64,000 bases of DNA from an uncultured Prevotellaceae bacterium (GTDB taxonomy: Bacteria; Bacteroidota; Bacteroidia; Bacteroidales; Bacteroidaceae). Under the pieces are notes generated by a model. That model was not told the DNA's origin and searched no databases. It worked only from the letters and a program-made list of their open reading frames with translations. The first letter of the stretch is position 1, and each line of letters opens with the position of its first letter. Both the position numbers and the translations under genes were made by a program. Below are positions 33,949-41,803 of this stretch, one piece after another. The DNA lies in the NCBI GenBank assembly GCA_902776665.1, contig CACYQZ010000006.1:1-64000 (forward strand), given 5' to 3'.

Positions 33949-36483
33949 TCAGAACGCCAGGTGAAGCATCAGTCTGACGCCGTGTTTGTGGGCGGTGGGG
34001 AGGTCGTTGTAGGTGAGGCGGCGCACGTATTCGACATGGAGGATTTTGAAGATGTTGTGGACACCGGCGATGACCTCAACGTAGGGCTTTTTCGGGTCCA
34101 TCACGTTGCAGCCCTCGGGGAACGGCATCAGCACGCTATTGCCTTGATTTTCCTCGAGGAAGGGATTGTTTTTCGACGTGAGGTCGCCCCAAAGCATCTT
34201 CGCGCCGATGATTTCGCGCCATTTCAGGTGTTTCAGTAGTGGCACGCGATTGAAAATCTTGCCGCTCATGTCCCATTTGACGTCGAGCGAGGCATAGCGG
34301 TCGTTGAGAAATTCCATGTTGTTGATGAGGTTGAACGTCTCTCTCTGGATGATGTACGAGAGGTTGGCGGCAGGCATGATGAGCAGCGGATAGGGTACTT
34401 GGTCCCACTGCGCTCCAGCCTTGGCATAGACGTCGATTTTTCCCCACGATTTCATCCAAAACCGCTTGAAAATGGAGGCTTCGGTGAAGTTGTACTTGTA
34501 TTGTCCGCCGAGAAATCCGTCGAAACCCATCGTGTGCGACAGCGTGAAGACGGGTGCTTCAAGATTGACGGGTCGGCGACGCTGTTTCGTGTTGATGAAC
34601 GTGCGTCCAGGGGCGAGTTGAAGTTCGATTTTTGCCTCGGTCGTGCGCATCTTGAAGTAGGGCAGCGACCCCGTCGATTCGTTTTCCTCGGTTTTCAGCA
34701 GTGCCGTTGTTTTAAAGCCCCATTCTTCCTCGCGTTCGTAGGCGAGTTGCTGTCGGTTGTAGAACATCATTTTATCGACTTTCGTCCATTTGAAAGCCGT
34801 GAAAACATTGTCTTTGTCGGTCTCGATGAAGCGGTCGGACGGCGAGGTGACGTCGTAGGTGCTCGTGAACGTCAGCGCGTGCTTCGGGAAGTCGCGTGGC
34901 AGATACTCCTTTTTGTTGAAGGAATAGGTGAGTTCGCCTTTGTAATAGGTCTTTTTCGAGTCGAGTCCGTAGGCGACATAGCCCGACGCAAACAGGTGCG
35001 GATTGAGGTTGGCGGTGGTCTGTCCCGAGAGTCGGAAGCGGAATCCGTCGATGAAGTTGCGCGTGATGGTCGTATTGACGGGGCCGATGTCGAATTTCGA
35101 GGGTTTTCCCGACGGACTGGTCTCGACGAAGTTCTCGATGAGGGCTTTCAAGCCAAAAAGCACGTATTTAAAGCCTTTGAGTTGTTCGATTCGATGGATG
35201 AACGCGTTCATCGACGACTCCGACTTCGTGAGTTCCACCGTGCGATATTGGTTCCAGAACGCCTCGTCGCGCCCCATGGCATCTGCCTCGTGTCGCTTGT
35301 GGACCCTGCCCTTGAAAAGTTGCTTGGAAATCGGCGAGAAATCGTAGTCCGAGAGGCGTGTCGTGCGAATGACGATGGCCTTTGAAATCAGGTCTGTCAC
35401 CTTCATTTCGACAATCATGTCATCGACCGACAAGGCCCATTCTCCGTTGGGTAGCCGCTTGTATTCCTGTTGAACCTGCATGTTTTCGACGAAATTCACG
35501 TCGGTGCGCTGTGGCAGTGTCAGGTCGCATCGCTTCACGTGGAGCGTGGAGTCGGCAAGGATGAAAAGTTCGCCTCGGAAACCGAAATCTTGCTGGTTGT
35601 TGGGGATGAACTGGAGGTGATAGCAGAGGTCGCGATCGACGAAAACGGTGTCTTCGATGTAGAAGCGGTAGAACGAGATGGCGTCTTTGCTGATGGGCGA
35701 CGTGAATTGGTGGTGCAGCAGGCGGATTTGCTCGTCGTAGATGTCGATGTCGGTGAAGAAATCCTGCAAAATGGTGTTGAGGATGTCGCCCGTCTGGATG
35801 AAGTGGTTGATGCCCGTCGAATTGATGCCGCGCACGATTTCAACCTCGTCCTTCGGGTCGCGTCGGTAGAGGTGTTTCGACACGGTTTCATCGACCGACA
35901 GCGGCAGAATCAGTTTGCCGTTGTAGGGGCAGGTCTCGACTTGGTCGAGCAGCCATTTCCGCTTGCCGATGGCCCCCTCGTCGAGCAGTTCGAAGGGGTT
36001 GATGTCGTTCATCGCAAGCGTGATTTTTTGGTAGCGGTCGTACTGGTAGAAATCGTGGTTTTTCAGGTCGGTGCGCTTCTTCGCGGCAATGACGCGGCGC
36101 ATCAGTTCGACGGCGGGATTGTCTTTCCTCGAATATTTCGAGCGTTTTTCCTTGACAACGACTTCGTTCAACTGTTTGGAGTCGGGTTTCAACTTGATGT
36201 CAAGGCGCGAGGGCGTTTTTGTGTCGATGAGAATGCGCTTCGACTGGTAGCCGACGGCAGAAAACGTGAGGTACCAACCGTTGTGCCGCTCGATGGTGTA
36301 TCGACCGTGGGCGTCGCCGCTGACAGCGACGTGGTTGCCCTTGTACGAAGCACTCGGGTAGAGCAGTGTGTCGCCTGTCTGTGCGTCGGTGACAACGCCC
36401 GTGATTTGGGCTGAAATGGTCATGGAAACGAGCTGAAACAGCAGGATGGCCAGAAGTTTTTTGTACTTAAAGTTTTTATTCAT
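33949..36483 (-). CDS. DUF5686 outer-membrane protein
   Basis: 844 residues with a signal peptide (MNKNFKYKKLLAILLFQLVSMTISA). Residues about 27-110 form a carboxypeptidase-regulatory-like (CarboxypepD_reg) beta-sandwich ('ITGVVTDAQTGDTLLYPSASYKG'). The rest matches DUF5686, with a C-terminal beta-barrel-like part ending in Phe ('VRLMLHLAF'), as outer-membrane proteins do. It lacks a TonB plug. It is the last gene of a five-gene leftward operon and overlaps the HAD gene by 4 bases (ATGA). Substrate unknown. Confidence 0.85.
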   Translation of the reverse strand: MNKNFKYKKLLAILLFQLVSMTISAQITGVVTDAQTGDTLLYPSASYKGNHVAVSGDAHGRYTIERHNGWYLTFSAVGYQSKRILIDTKTPSRLDIKLKPDSKQLNEVVVKEKRSKYSRKDNPAVELMRRVIAAKKRTDLKNHDFYQYDRYQKITLAMNDINPFELLDEGAIGKRKWLLDQVETCPYNGKLILPLSVDETVSKHLYRRDPKDEVEIVRGINSTGINHFIQTGDILNTILQDFFTDIDIYDEQIRLLHHQFTSPISKDAISFYRFYIEDTVFVDRDLCYHLQFIPNNQQDFGFRGELFILADSTLHVKRCDLTLPQRTDVNFVENMQVQQEYKRLPNGEWALSVDDMIVEMKVTDLISKAIVIRTTRLSDYDFSPISKQLFKGRVHKRHEADAMGRDEAFWNQYRTVELTKSESSMNAFIHRIEQLKGFKYVLFGLKALIENFVETSPSGKPSKFDIGPVNTTITRNFIDGFRFRLSGQTTANLNPHLFASGYVAYGLDSKKTYYKGELTYSFNKKEYLPRDFPKHALTFTSTYDVTSPSDRFIETDKDNVFTAFKWTKVDKMMFYNRQQLAYEREEEWGFKTTALLKTEENESTGSLPYFKMRTTEAKIELQLAPGRTFINTKQRRRPVNLEAPVFTLSHTMGFDGFLGGQYKYNFTEASIFKRFWMKSWGKIDVYAKAGAQWDQVPYPLLIMPAANLSYIIQRETFNLINNMEFLNDRYASLDVKWDMSGKIFNRVPLLKHLKWREIIGAKMLWGDLTSKNNPFLEENQGNSVLMPFPEGCNVMDPKKPYVEVIAGVHNIFKILHVEYVRRLTYNDLPTAHKHGVRLMLHLAF

Positions 36484-37226
36484 AGAAGTTCTTGTAAGTC
36501 GTTGATAATCAAATCGGGAATTGTTTCGTCGAAAGTTTCTTCAGTCCAACCTTCTCCCTTGAACCACGCCGTTTTGCAACCTGCTTTTTGGGCTGGCAGG
36601 ATGTCCTTGTAAAAACTGTCGCCGACGACGAGGATTTCACTTGGGGTGAGAGCCCCCCTCGCTCCCCCCAACTGGGGGGAAGATGAAAAATGCTTGTTGA
36701 GGGCTTCGACACCGAGTGTAAAGATTTTCGGGTCGGGCTTGCGAATGCCGACAACAGCCGATTCGACAATGTCGAGGAAGAATTTTTCGAGGCCGAACTC
36801 ACGCAATACGCAGGCGATGTTCCCGTAGAAATTGCTGACGAGCACCATCGGATAGCGTTTGTGCAGTTCAGTGAGCACTTCCGCGCTGTGGGCGGTGATG
36901 CGCTGCACCTCGCCGTAAAGGTCGTCGAGCACGGCCTCGTGCTTCTCCTTGAAATCGTTTTCGCTCGCGTCCCACGCGCCCTGCGTGCAAAGATGCTCCA
37001 TTTCGAGGCGAATTTTCGCGGAAAGCGTGCGGTGGAACGTGTCGTCGGGCTTGATGATGGGGTTGCGGGCCAGTGCGCGCTCGCCAAAGACGTAGGCGTC
37101 GCGAAACTGCTGCTCGGTGACGGGCACCTGTTGCCGCTCGTAGGCGTGCCAGAGCATCTTTCCCCAGTGGCATCCCGCGGTGTCGAGCGTGCCGCCGTAG
37201 TCGAAAATCATTCCTTTTATCGTCAT
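36480..37226 (-). CDS. HAD-superfamily protein with altered motif I
   Basis: 248 residues. Motif I is 'IFDYGGTLDT': the nucleophile Asp is present, but the general-acid Asp two residues later is Gly. A classic phosphatase has DxD, so its reaction may differ or be lost. Motif II 'VLVSNF', motif III Lys in 'IRKPDPKIF' and motif IV 'ILVVGDSFYKDI' are present. About 14 residues ('SSPQLGGARGALTP') are encoded by a palindromic repeat at 36651-36682. Its start overlaps nothing upstream (3-base gap). The ATG follows a tandem AAAAAGT-type tract. Confidence 0.8.
   Translation of the reverse strand: MTIKGMIFDYGGTLDTAGCHWGKMLWHAYERQQVPVTEQQFRDAYVFGERALARNPIIKPDDTFHRTLSAKIRLEMEHLCTQGAWDASENDFKEKHEAVLDDLYGEVQRITAHSAEVLTELHKRYPMVLVSNFYGNIACVLREFGLEKFFLDIVESAVVGIRKPDPKIFTLGVEALNKHFSSSPQLGGARGALTPSEILVVGDSFYKDILPAQKAGCKTAWFKGEGWTEETFDETIPDLIINDLQELL
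36651..36682. repeat. palindromic repeat inside HAD gene
   Basis: 32 bases: AGCCCCCCTCGCTCCCCCC then AACTGGGGGGAAG. It matches 39275-39306 at all but a few positions and is read in the same frame, encoding SPQLGG-x-RGA. It lies between motifs III and IV of the HAD protein. Confidence 0.75.
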
Positions 37227-37229
37227 TTT

Positions 37230-38159
37230 TTACTTTTTAACCTTTTTACTTTTTAACCTTTCACACAAATTTTCGTGTTTTCGGTGCATATAAACGTAGA
37301 GCGCCTGCATCACAGTGATTTCAAACACGGGATAAATCCACGGCTGATTGATGAGGCACGAGAGATAGACAACGATGGCGCGTGTGTTGAAGGTCAGGAT
37401 GTTCGTGTAGGGCATTAGTTTCCGCGATTCTTCAAGGAAATTTTGGGAAATGTCTTCACTCCTTAACTCCATCACTCCTTCACTCCTGAAAAACTCCTGA
37501 AATTGCGGTGTTCGACGCTCTTGCGAGCGGCAATAGTTGGCGTAGTTATAGAAAAACAGCTGTCCGATGATGTTTCCGTCACGTTTGTGCTGTTCGTAGA
37601 TGGCGCGTTGCTGTTCTGAATGGTCGAGTTCGCTGCCGTTTTTGCCTTTGAGGAAAAAGAGGTGAATTTGTCGGTAGTAGTCGGCCAACGACGACTGCGG
37701 CGAATGGAAGAAAATGCCTGCCACGGCACACAACACCCAACTCCAAATGCCCCATTTCACGGTCGTAAACGGGATGGTTTCGGGCATCAGTCGCCACGCG
37801 ATGGCGGCGTAGATGGCGGCAAACCAAAGGTCGCCCGAAAAGCCGTCGAGCATTCGTCCAATGAGCGTTTTTTTGCCCGTCAGCCGTGCCATTTGCCCGT
37901 CGGTAGAGTCGCAGAAATTGGCGAACATCAGCAAAACGACGCCCCAAATGTTGTGCGCGAGGTCGCTGTAATGGAACATCCAACCTGCGCCCACGCCAAG
38001 GAATATCGACAAAATCGTGATGACATTCGGATGAACGCCCAAACGGTTCCAAAACAGCGCAAACACCAGGCCGATGGGTCGCGTGAAATGCACGTCGAGC
38101 CATTCCTCGGTGTCGTTCGACTTGAATGATGCTTGCAGCAGTTGTTTGAATGTCGCCAT
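37230..38159 (-). CDS. CDP-alcohol phosphotransferase
   Basis: 309 residues, an integral membrane enzyme with about six helices. The family motif is 'DSTDGQMARLTGKKTLIG', then 'RMLDGFSGD': D-x2-D-G-x2-A-R-x8-G-x3-D are all present. The last Asp comes after four residues rather than the usual three. It transfers a phospho-alcohol from CDP-alcohol to a lipid or alcohol acceptor. A nucleotidyltransferase two genes upstream could make the CDP-activated substrate. A central soluble insert of about 90 residues contains 'FFRSEGVMELRSED', encoded by a short-word repeat, and the C-terminus (KSKKVKK) runs into another repeat. Confidence 0.85.
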   Translation of the reverse strand: MATFKQLLQASFKSNDTEEWLDVHFTRPIGLVFALFWNRLGVHPNVITILSIFLGVGAGWMFHYSDLAHNIWGVVLLMFANFCDSTDGQMARLTGKKTLIGRMLDGFSGDLWFAAIYAAIAWRLMPETIPFTTVKWGIWSWVLCAVAGIFFHSPQSSLADYYRQIHLFFLKGKNGSELDHSEQQRAIYEQHKRDGNIIGQLFFYNYANYCRSQERRTPQFQEFFRSEGVMELRSEDISQNFLEESRKLMPYTNILTFNTRAIVVYLSCLINQPWIYPVFEITVMQALYVYMHRKHENLCERLKSKKVKK

Positions 38160-38249
38160 TTTTGAATTTTGAATTTTGAGTTTTGAGTTTTGAGTTTTGA
38201 GTGGTCGGCTTCGCCGATTGTGAGTTGTGAATTGTTGAATTGTTAATTG

Positions 38250-39053
38250 TTAATTGTTAATGATTTCCGCAATCGCCTCCGCCGCTTCGTCGCTACAACG
38301 CGAGAACGAAGGCCAGTCGTTGAAGTCGATGATGCAATACGAGCCGTCGGGACGCACGATTGCGTCGCCGCCATAAACCTCGATTCCGACCAGTTTCGCC
38401 AGCCGACGAACATCTTGTTGCAGTTGCGCCGCGTCAAAGGCGTAGTGGTGCGTCGGTCCGTTGATTTTTTCGTGCTCGAATTTCGTTTCGCCGTCGTCGG
38501 TAGGGTAGAAATAGCGGAAAAATCGGTCGCCAACACCATAAAACTTGACGATGTCGCCCACGACGTGTTGGCTTACGACATAATCCGCGATGTCACGCTG
38601 TTTGAACGTGCCCACCGCTTGCTGAAATGCCGTTTCGTTCTCGCAAAACACCACGTCTTCCTCGCTTTGTGCGGCTCCGTCGCCACGTTTCAGCCAGACA
38701 GGAAAATCGAGTGTCGATTCGGGCATTGGAATGTCGTTTTCGCGCATCAGTTGCTGCAAACGCGAACGTTGGCAGTTGCTCACGCCACTCGGACGATTCA
38801 CCACGCGCCGCCCTTGCCGCTCAAACGCCTCCAAAGTGCGCAACGCCTCGGGCAGTCGAGCCATCGAGAGGTAGATTTCAGCCTCGTCAGCAAGGCTGAA
38901 GTCGCGCTCCTCGACCCATCGGACTTCGCACGAGTCGCCCTTTTTCTCGAAACGCTTGCAGACTTCCCTGCTCGCAGCCTCAAGAATGGCTCGGTCTTTC
39001 TCCGAACAATTCGGCGAAAAACGCGCGTCGCGGCGTAAAGCGATCATTTTCAT
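38250..39053 (-). CDS. ATP-grasp family protein
   Basis: 267 residues. It resembles ATP-grasp ligases: a central 'FPVWLKRGDGAAQSEEDVVFCEN' ATP-binding segment with Lys, 'YVVSQHVVGDIVKFYGVG' and a C-terminal 'YGGDAIVRPDGSYCIIDFNDWPSF' metal-binding D-x-N motif. It would ligate a carboxylate to an amine, or phosphorylate, using ATP. The start overlaps the nucleotidyltransferase stop by 4 bases (ATGA), so the two are coupled. The substrate is unknown; its place between a nucleotidyltransferase and a CDP-alcohol phosphotransferase suggests head-group modification. Confidence 0.75.
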   Translation of the reverse strand: MKMIALRRDARFSPNCSEKDRAILEAASREVCKRFEKKGDSCEVRWVEERDFSLADEAEIYLSMARLPEALRTLEAFERQGRRVVNRPSGVSNCQRSRLQQLMRENDIPMPESTLDFPVWLKRGDGAAQSEEDVVFCENETAFQQAVGTFKQRDIADYVVSQHVVGDIVKFYGVGDRFFRYFYPTDDGETKFEHEKINGPTHHYAFDAAQLQQDVRRLAKLVGIEVYGGDAIVRPDGSYCIIDFNDWPSFSRCSDEAAEAIAEIINN

Positions 39054-39901
39054 TCTTTCAATTTTTCATTCTTCAATTCTTCCTCCGCTTTCTGAATGTC
39101 GGTTGCGTGGTCGATGTCGAGCACTTTTTGGAAAGGATAGGCTCGCAGTTTTAGGCCGTCGGCAACGAGGGCGCGTTGGAAATTGCGCATCCGGCTTTCG
39201 CCTCGCTCGATGCTGTCGTTCAGCGTTTGGAAAGCGTGTGGCGTGAGGCCGTAGATGCCGGCGGAAATCAGGGGAGCCCCCCTCATTCCCCCCAATTGGG
39301 GGGAAGTTTGGGCTGTTGAATGTTGGGTGTCGAGTTCTTCCAACGTGTCGAAAAATCCCGTAATCCTCGGAAAACCCTCCTCACTCCTCACTCCACACTC
39401 CTCACTCCTCACTTCACACTCCTCAACCCCCACGTACAGCGGTTTTTCGTCATCAATAAAGTCCGTCATGCCCATCAGTCCGTCGTCGCCCTCGTCCAGC
39501 ACCTGCTTGAAGGCACGGAGATAGCCCTTGAACTCGTCCTCGCGGAAAATAGTATCGACCGTCGTCAGCACGAAAGGCGCGTCGCTGCCGTCGTCGAGCA
39601 ACTGGCTCAGTTCATAAAAACTGTGCATCGAACTCGGCGTCGTTTTCACCACGAAACGCAGCGGTGGCAGCGGTTTTTCGTGTAATTTTCCTTTGTCTTG
39701 AAGCCTCCGCAAATGTTCGCTCACCTCTGGTCTCAAATCGTTGCAGATGACGACGATTTCCTCCGCCTCGTTCGATATAAAAATGCGAATCAGGCGGTCG
39801 ATCAGGTGTTCGCCGTGAATTTTCACGAGCGGTTTCGGCGCATCGATTCCCTCCTGTGCGAGCCGAGAGCCCTCGCCTGCTGCTATGATGGCGTATTTCA
39901 T
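39050..39901 (-). CDS. NTP-transferase (sugar/alcohol-phosphate nucleotidyltransferase)
   Basis: 283 residues. GT-A nucleotidyltransferase fold: 'AIIAAGEGSRLAQEGIDAPKPLVKI' (G-x-G-x-R...PKP signature), then 'FVLTTVDTIF' with the metal Asp. It activates a phosphorylated sugar or alcohol with an NTP. Two stretches look inserted. 'GVEECEVRSEECGVRSEEG' comes from a GTGAGGAGT-type tandem tract (39370-39425), and 'TSPQLGGMRGAPLIS' from the palindromic element at 39275-39306. First gene of a five-gene operon; inositol, choline and sugar phosphates are all possible substrates. Confidence 0.8.
   Translation of the reverse strand: MKYAIIAAGEGSRLAQEGIDAPKPLVKIHGEHLIDRLIRIFISNEAEEIVVICNDLRPEVSEHLRRLQDKGKLHEKPLPPLRFVVKTTPSSMHSFYELSQLLDDGSDAPFVLTTVDTIFREDEFKGYLRAFKQVLDEGDDGLMGMTDFIDDEKPLYVGVEECEVRSEECGVRSEEGFPRITGFFDTLEELDTQHSTAQTSPQLGGMRGAPLISAGIYGLTPHAFQTLNDSIERGESRMRNFQRALVADGLKLRAYPFQKVLDIDHATDIQKAEEELKNEKLKE
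39275..39306. repeat. palindromic repeat inside nucleotidyltransferase gene
   Basis: 32 bases: AGCCCCCCTCATTCCCCCC then AATTGGGGGGAAG. Same size and frame as the copy at 36651-36682. Confidence 0.75.
39370..39425. repeat. short-word tandem tract inside a gene
   Basis: Imperfect repeats of ACTCCTCACTCC/CACTCCTCAC, in frame in the nucleotidyltransferase gene and coding for VRSEE-type repeats. The same words (read on the other strand as GTGAAGTGTGGAGTGAGG) occur at 51530-51566 and near 37456-37494. Confidence 0.6.
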
Positions 39902-39926
39902 CTTATTTTTTCATTCAAATGGGTCG

Positions 39927-39944
39927 CAAAGTTAGTCAAAATTA
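39927..39944 (-). promoter_or_regulatory. two overlapping -7 elements
   Basis: Minus strand TAACTTTG (39927-39934) and TAATTTTG (39937-39944), 26-43 bases before the operon's first ATG at 39901. No consensus -33 is seen. Confidence 0.45.
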
Positions 39945-40020
39945 GCGAAAAATGGGTAAAAATTTCCGTTGTTTTTGTTTTCTTTAACGCGAATCGGTTT
40001 ACTCGATTTGAAATTTTTGT

Positions 40021-40028
40021 TACCTTTG
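40021..40028 (+). promoter_or_regulatory. -7 element of lactonase gene
   Basis: TACCTTTG followed by CA, 24 bases before the ATG at 40053. It overlaps the in-frame upstream extension and so rules out the earlier start at 39969. Confidence 0.6.
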
Positions 40029-40052
40029 CATCATAATTCTTTCTTGAAAATA

Positions 40053-41138
40053 ATGAAAAATCGAATTTTGACGATTGCCTTGTTGATGAGCGCAATCGGT
40101 TGTGCACAAGCGCAAAAATTGCTGCCGATGCTCGTGGGAACCTACACCGACGGCGGCAGTTGTGGCATCTATTCGTTCCGTTTCGACCAAGTAAGCGGAA
40201 AAGTCGAAAAACTCGATTCGTTGGCGTTGCGAAATCCGTCGTTTCTGACGCTTTCGCGCGATGGTCGCCACGTTTATGCCGTCGGTGAAACGGATGACCG
40301 ACAGGCTTCACTCAACACGATTCGTTTTGACGCGAAAAATGGGCGGATGCAGTTGCTTTCGAGTGCCGCCACTGAGGGACAATCGCCCTGCTACGTGGCG
40401 ACGAATGACAAAATGGCGGTCACGGCGAACTATTCTGGCGGTTCGATGAGTGTTTTCCGACTTGAAAACGGCGGTTCGCAGGTTACACTCACGCAGCGAT
40501 TCCTTGGTGCGAAGGGCGGTCCCGACTTGAGTCGTCAGGAAGCGCCGCACGTGCATTGCGCCACCTTCACGCCCGACGGAAAATACATTCTCGCCACCGA
40601 TTTCAGTGCCGACCGCATTTGCTCGTATCGCCTGCGTGGAACGACCGTCGTCGCCAATGGCATCGCCGCCCAAATCGCCCCCAGTTCGGGTCCTCGCCAC
40701 CTCGTTTTCAGTCGCGACGGGCGCTTTGCCTATCTCATCAGCGAACTGTCGGGGAAAGTCAGCGTGTTCAGTTATCGCGACGGTCGGCTCAAGGAGATTC
40801 AAACCGTCGTTTCCGACAGCGTTGGGGCGCGTGGCAGCGGAGACATTCACCTGAGTCCCGACGGGAAATTCCTCTATTCGAGCAATCGCCTCAAGGCCGA
40901 CGGAATCGCCATTTTCGCCGTCGATACACGCACGGGAAAACTCACCAAAGTGGGCTATCAGCCGACGGGTCGCCATCCGCGCCATTTCAACATCACGCCG
41001 AATGGTCGCTACCTGCTTTGCGCCTGCCGCGACGACAACAAAATTCAGGTTTTCCGACGCGACGAAAAAACGGGTCTGCTCACCGACATCCATCAGGATA
41101 TTCCCGTCAGCAAGGCCGTTTGCGTACAATTTTTTTGA
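40053..41138 (+). CDS. secreted lactonase-family beta-propeller
   Basis: 361 residues from the ATG at 40053, which starts a signal peptide (MKNRILTIALLMSAIGCAQAQ). The rest is a seven-bladed propeller of the 6-phosphogluconolactonase/lactonase (Pgl, YkgB-like) family: 'LLPMLVGTYTDGGSCGIYSFRFD', 'PSFLTLSRDGRHVYAVGE', 'PHVHCATFTPDGKYILATD', 'GPRHLVFSRDGRFAYLISE' and 'GRHPRHFNITPNGRYLLCACRDDN' are propeller blades. The export signal suggests a periplasmic lactone or sugar-acid substrate rather than the pentose phosphate pathway. Confidence 0.85.
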   Translation: MKNRILTIALLMSAIGCAQAQKLLPMLVGTYTDGGSCGIYSFRFDQVSGKVEKLDSLALRNPSFLTLSRDGRHVYAVGETDDRQASLNTIRFDAKNGRMQLLSSAATEGQSPCYVATNDKMAVTANYSGGSMSVFRLENGGSQVTLTQRFLGAKGGPDLSRQEAPHVHCATFTPDGKYILATDFSADRICSYRLRGTTVVANGIAAQIAPSSGPRHLVFSRDGRFAYLISELSGKVSVFSYRDGRLKEIQTVVSDSVGARGSGDIHLSPDGKFLYSSNRLKADGIAIFAVDTRTGKLTKVGYQPTGRHPRHFNITPNGRYLLCACRDDNKIQVFRRDEKTGLLTDIHQDIPVSKAVCVQFF

Positions 41139-41177
41139 TTTTATATCATAAAAAGAGGTCGTTTCAAAAAAAATATG

Positions 41178-41185
41178 TACCTTTG
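41178..41185 (+). promoter_or_regulatory. -7 element of rfbC
   Basis: TACCTTTG followed by CA, 17 bases before the ATG at 41203. The -33 box is not clear. Confidence 0.5.
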
Positions 41186-41202
41186 CACAAATTTTATAGA
41201 TT

Positions 41203-41751
41203 ATGGAATACCGAAAAACAGAAATCGAGGGCGTTTACATCATCGAACCGCGAGTGTTCGGCGATGAGCGCGGCTATTTTTTCGAGGCTTGGAAGAAACA
41301 GGAATTCGAGGAAAACATCGGAAAAGTGAATTTTATGCAAGACAACGAGTCGAAATCGGTGCGCGGTGTGTTACGAGGTTTGCACTACCAAAAAGGTGAG
41401 TTTTCGCAGGCGAAACTGGTGCGCGTCATCAGCGGCTGCGTGCTCGATGTGGCAGTAGATTTGCGGAAAAGTTCGCCGACTTTCGGAAAATATGTCGCGG
41501 TGGAACTGAGCGGCGAAAACAAGCGTCAGTTCTTCATTCCACGCGGTTTTGCACACGGCTTTTTGGTGCTGAGCGACGAGGCTGTCTTCACCTACAAGGT
41601 CGATAATCCCTACGCACCGCAGTCAGAGGCTTCGATCCTCTGGAACGATGCCGATTTGGCTATCGAGTGGCCGATTTCAACGGAAAAATTGATTCTCAGC
41701 CAGAAAGACCGCGAGGCAACGCCTTTCGCCGAGGCCGAATATTTTGAATAA
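41203..41751 (+). CDS. rfbC: dTDP-4-dehydrorhamnose 3,5-epimerase
   Basis: 182 residues, standard RmlC length. 'RVFGDERGYFFEAW', 'VRGVLRGLHYQ' (catalytic His), 'FIPRGFAHGFLVL' and 'FTYKVDNPYAPQSE' (catalytic Tyr region) are characteristic. It epimerises C3 and C5 of dTDP-4-keto-6-deoxyglucose in dTDP-rhamnose synthesis. The other rml genes are not in the window. ugd follows 52 bases downstream, so surface-glycan precursor genes are grouped here. Confidence 0.95.
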   Translation: MEYRKTEIEGVYIIEPRVFGDERGYFFEAWKKQEFEENIGKVNFMQDNESKSVRGVLRGLHYQKGEFSQAKLVRVISGCVLDVAVDLRKSSPTFGKYVAVELSGENKRQFFIPRGFAHGFLVLSDEAVFTYKVDNPYAPQSEASILWNDADLAIEWPISTEKLILSQKDREATPFAEAEYFE

Positions 41752-41803
41752 TTTTTCAACCAATTTGAATGAATATACAATAAAAAACTTAAAAAATACA
41801 GTT

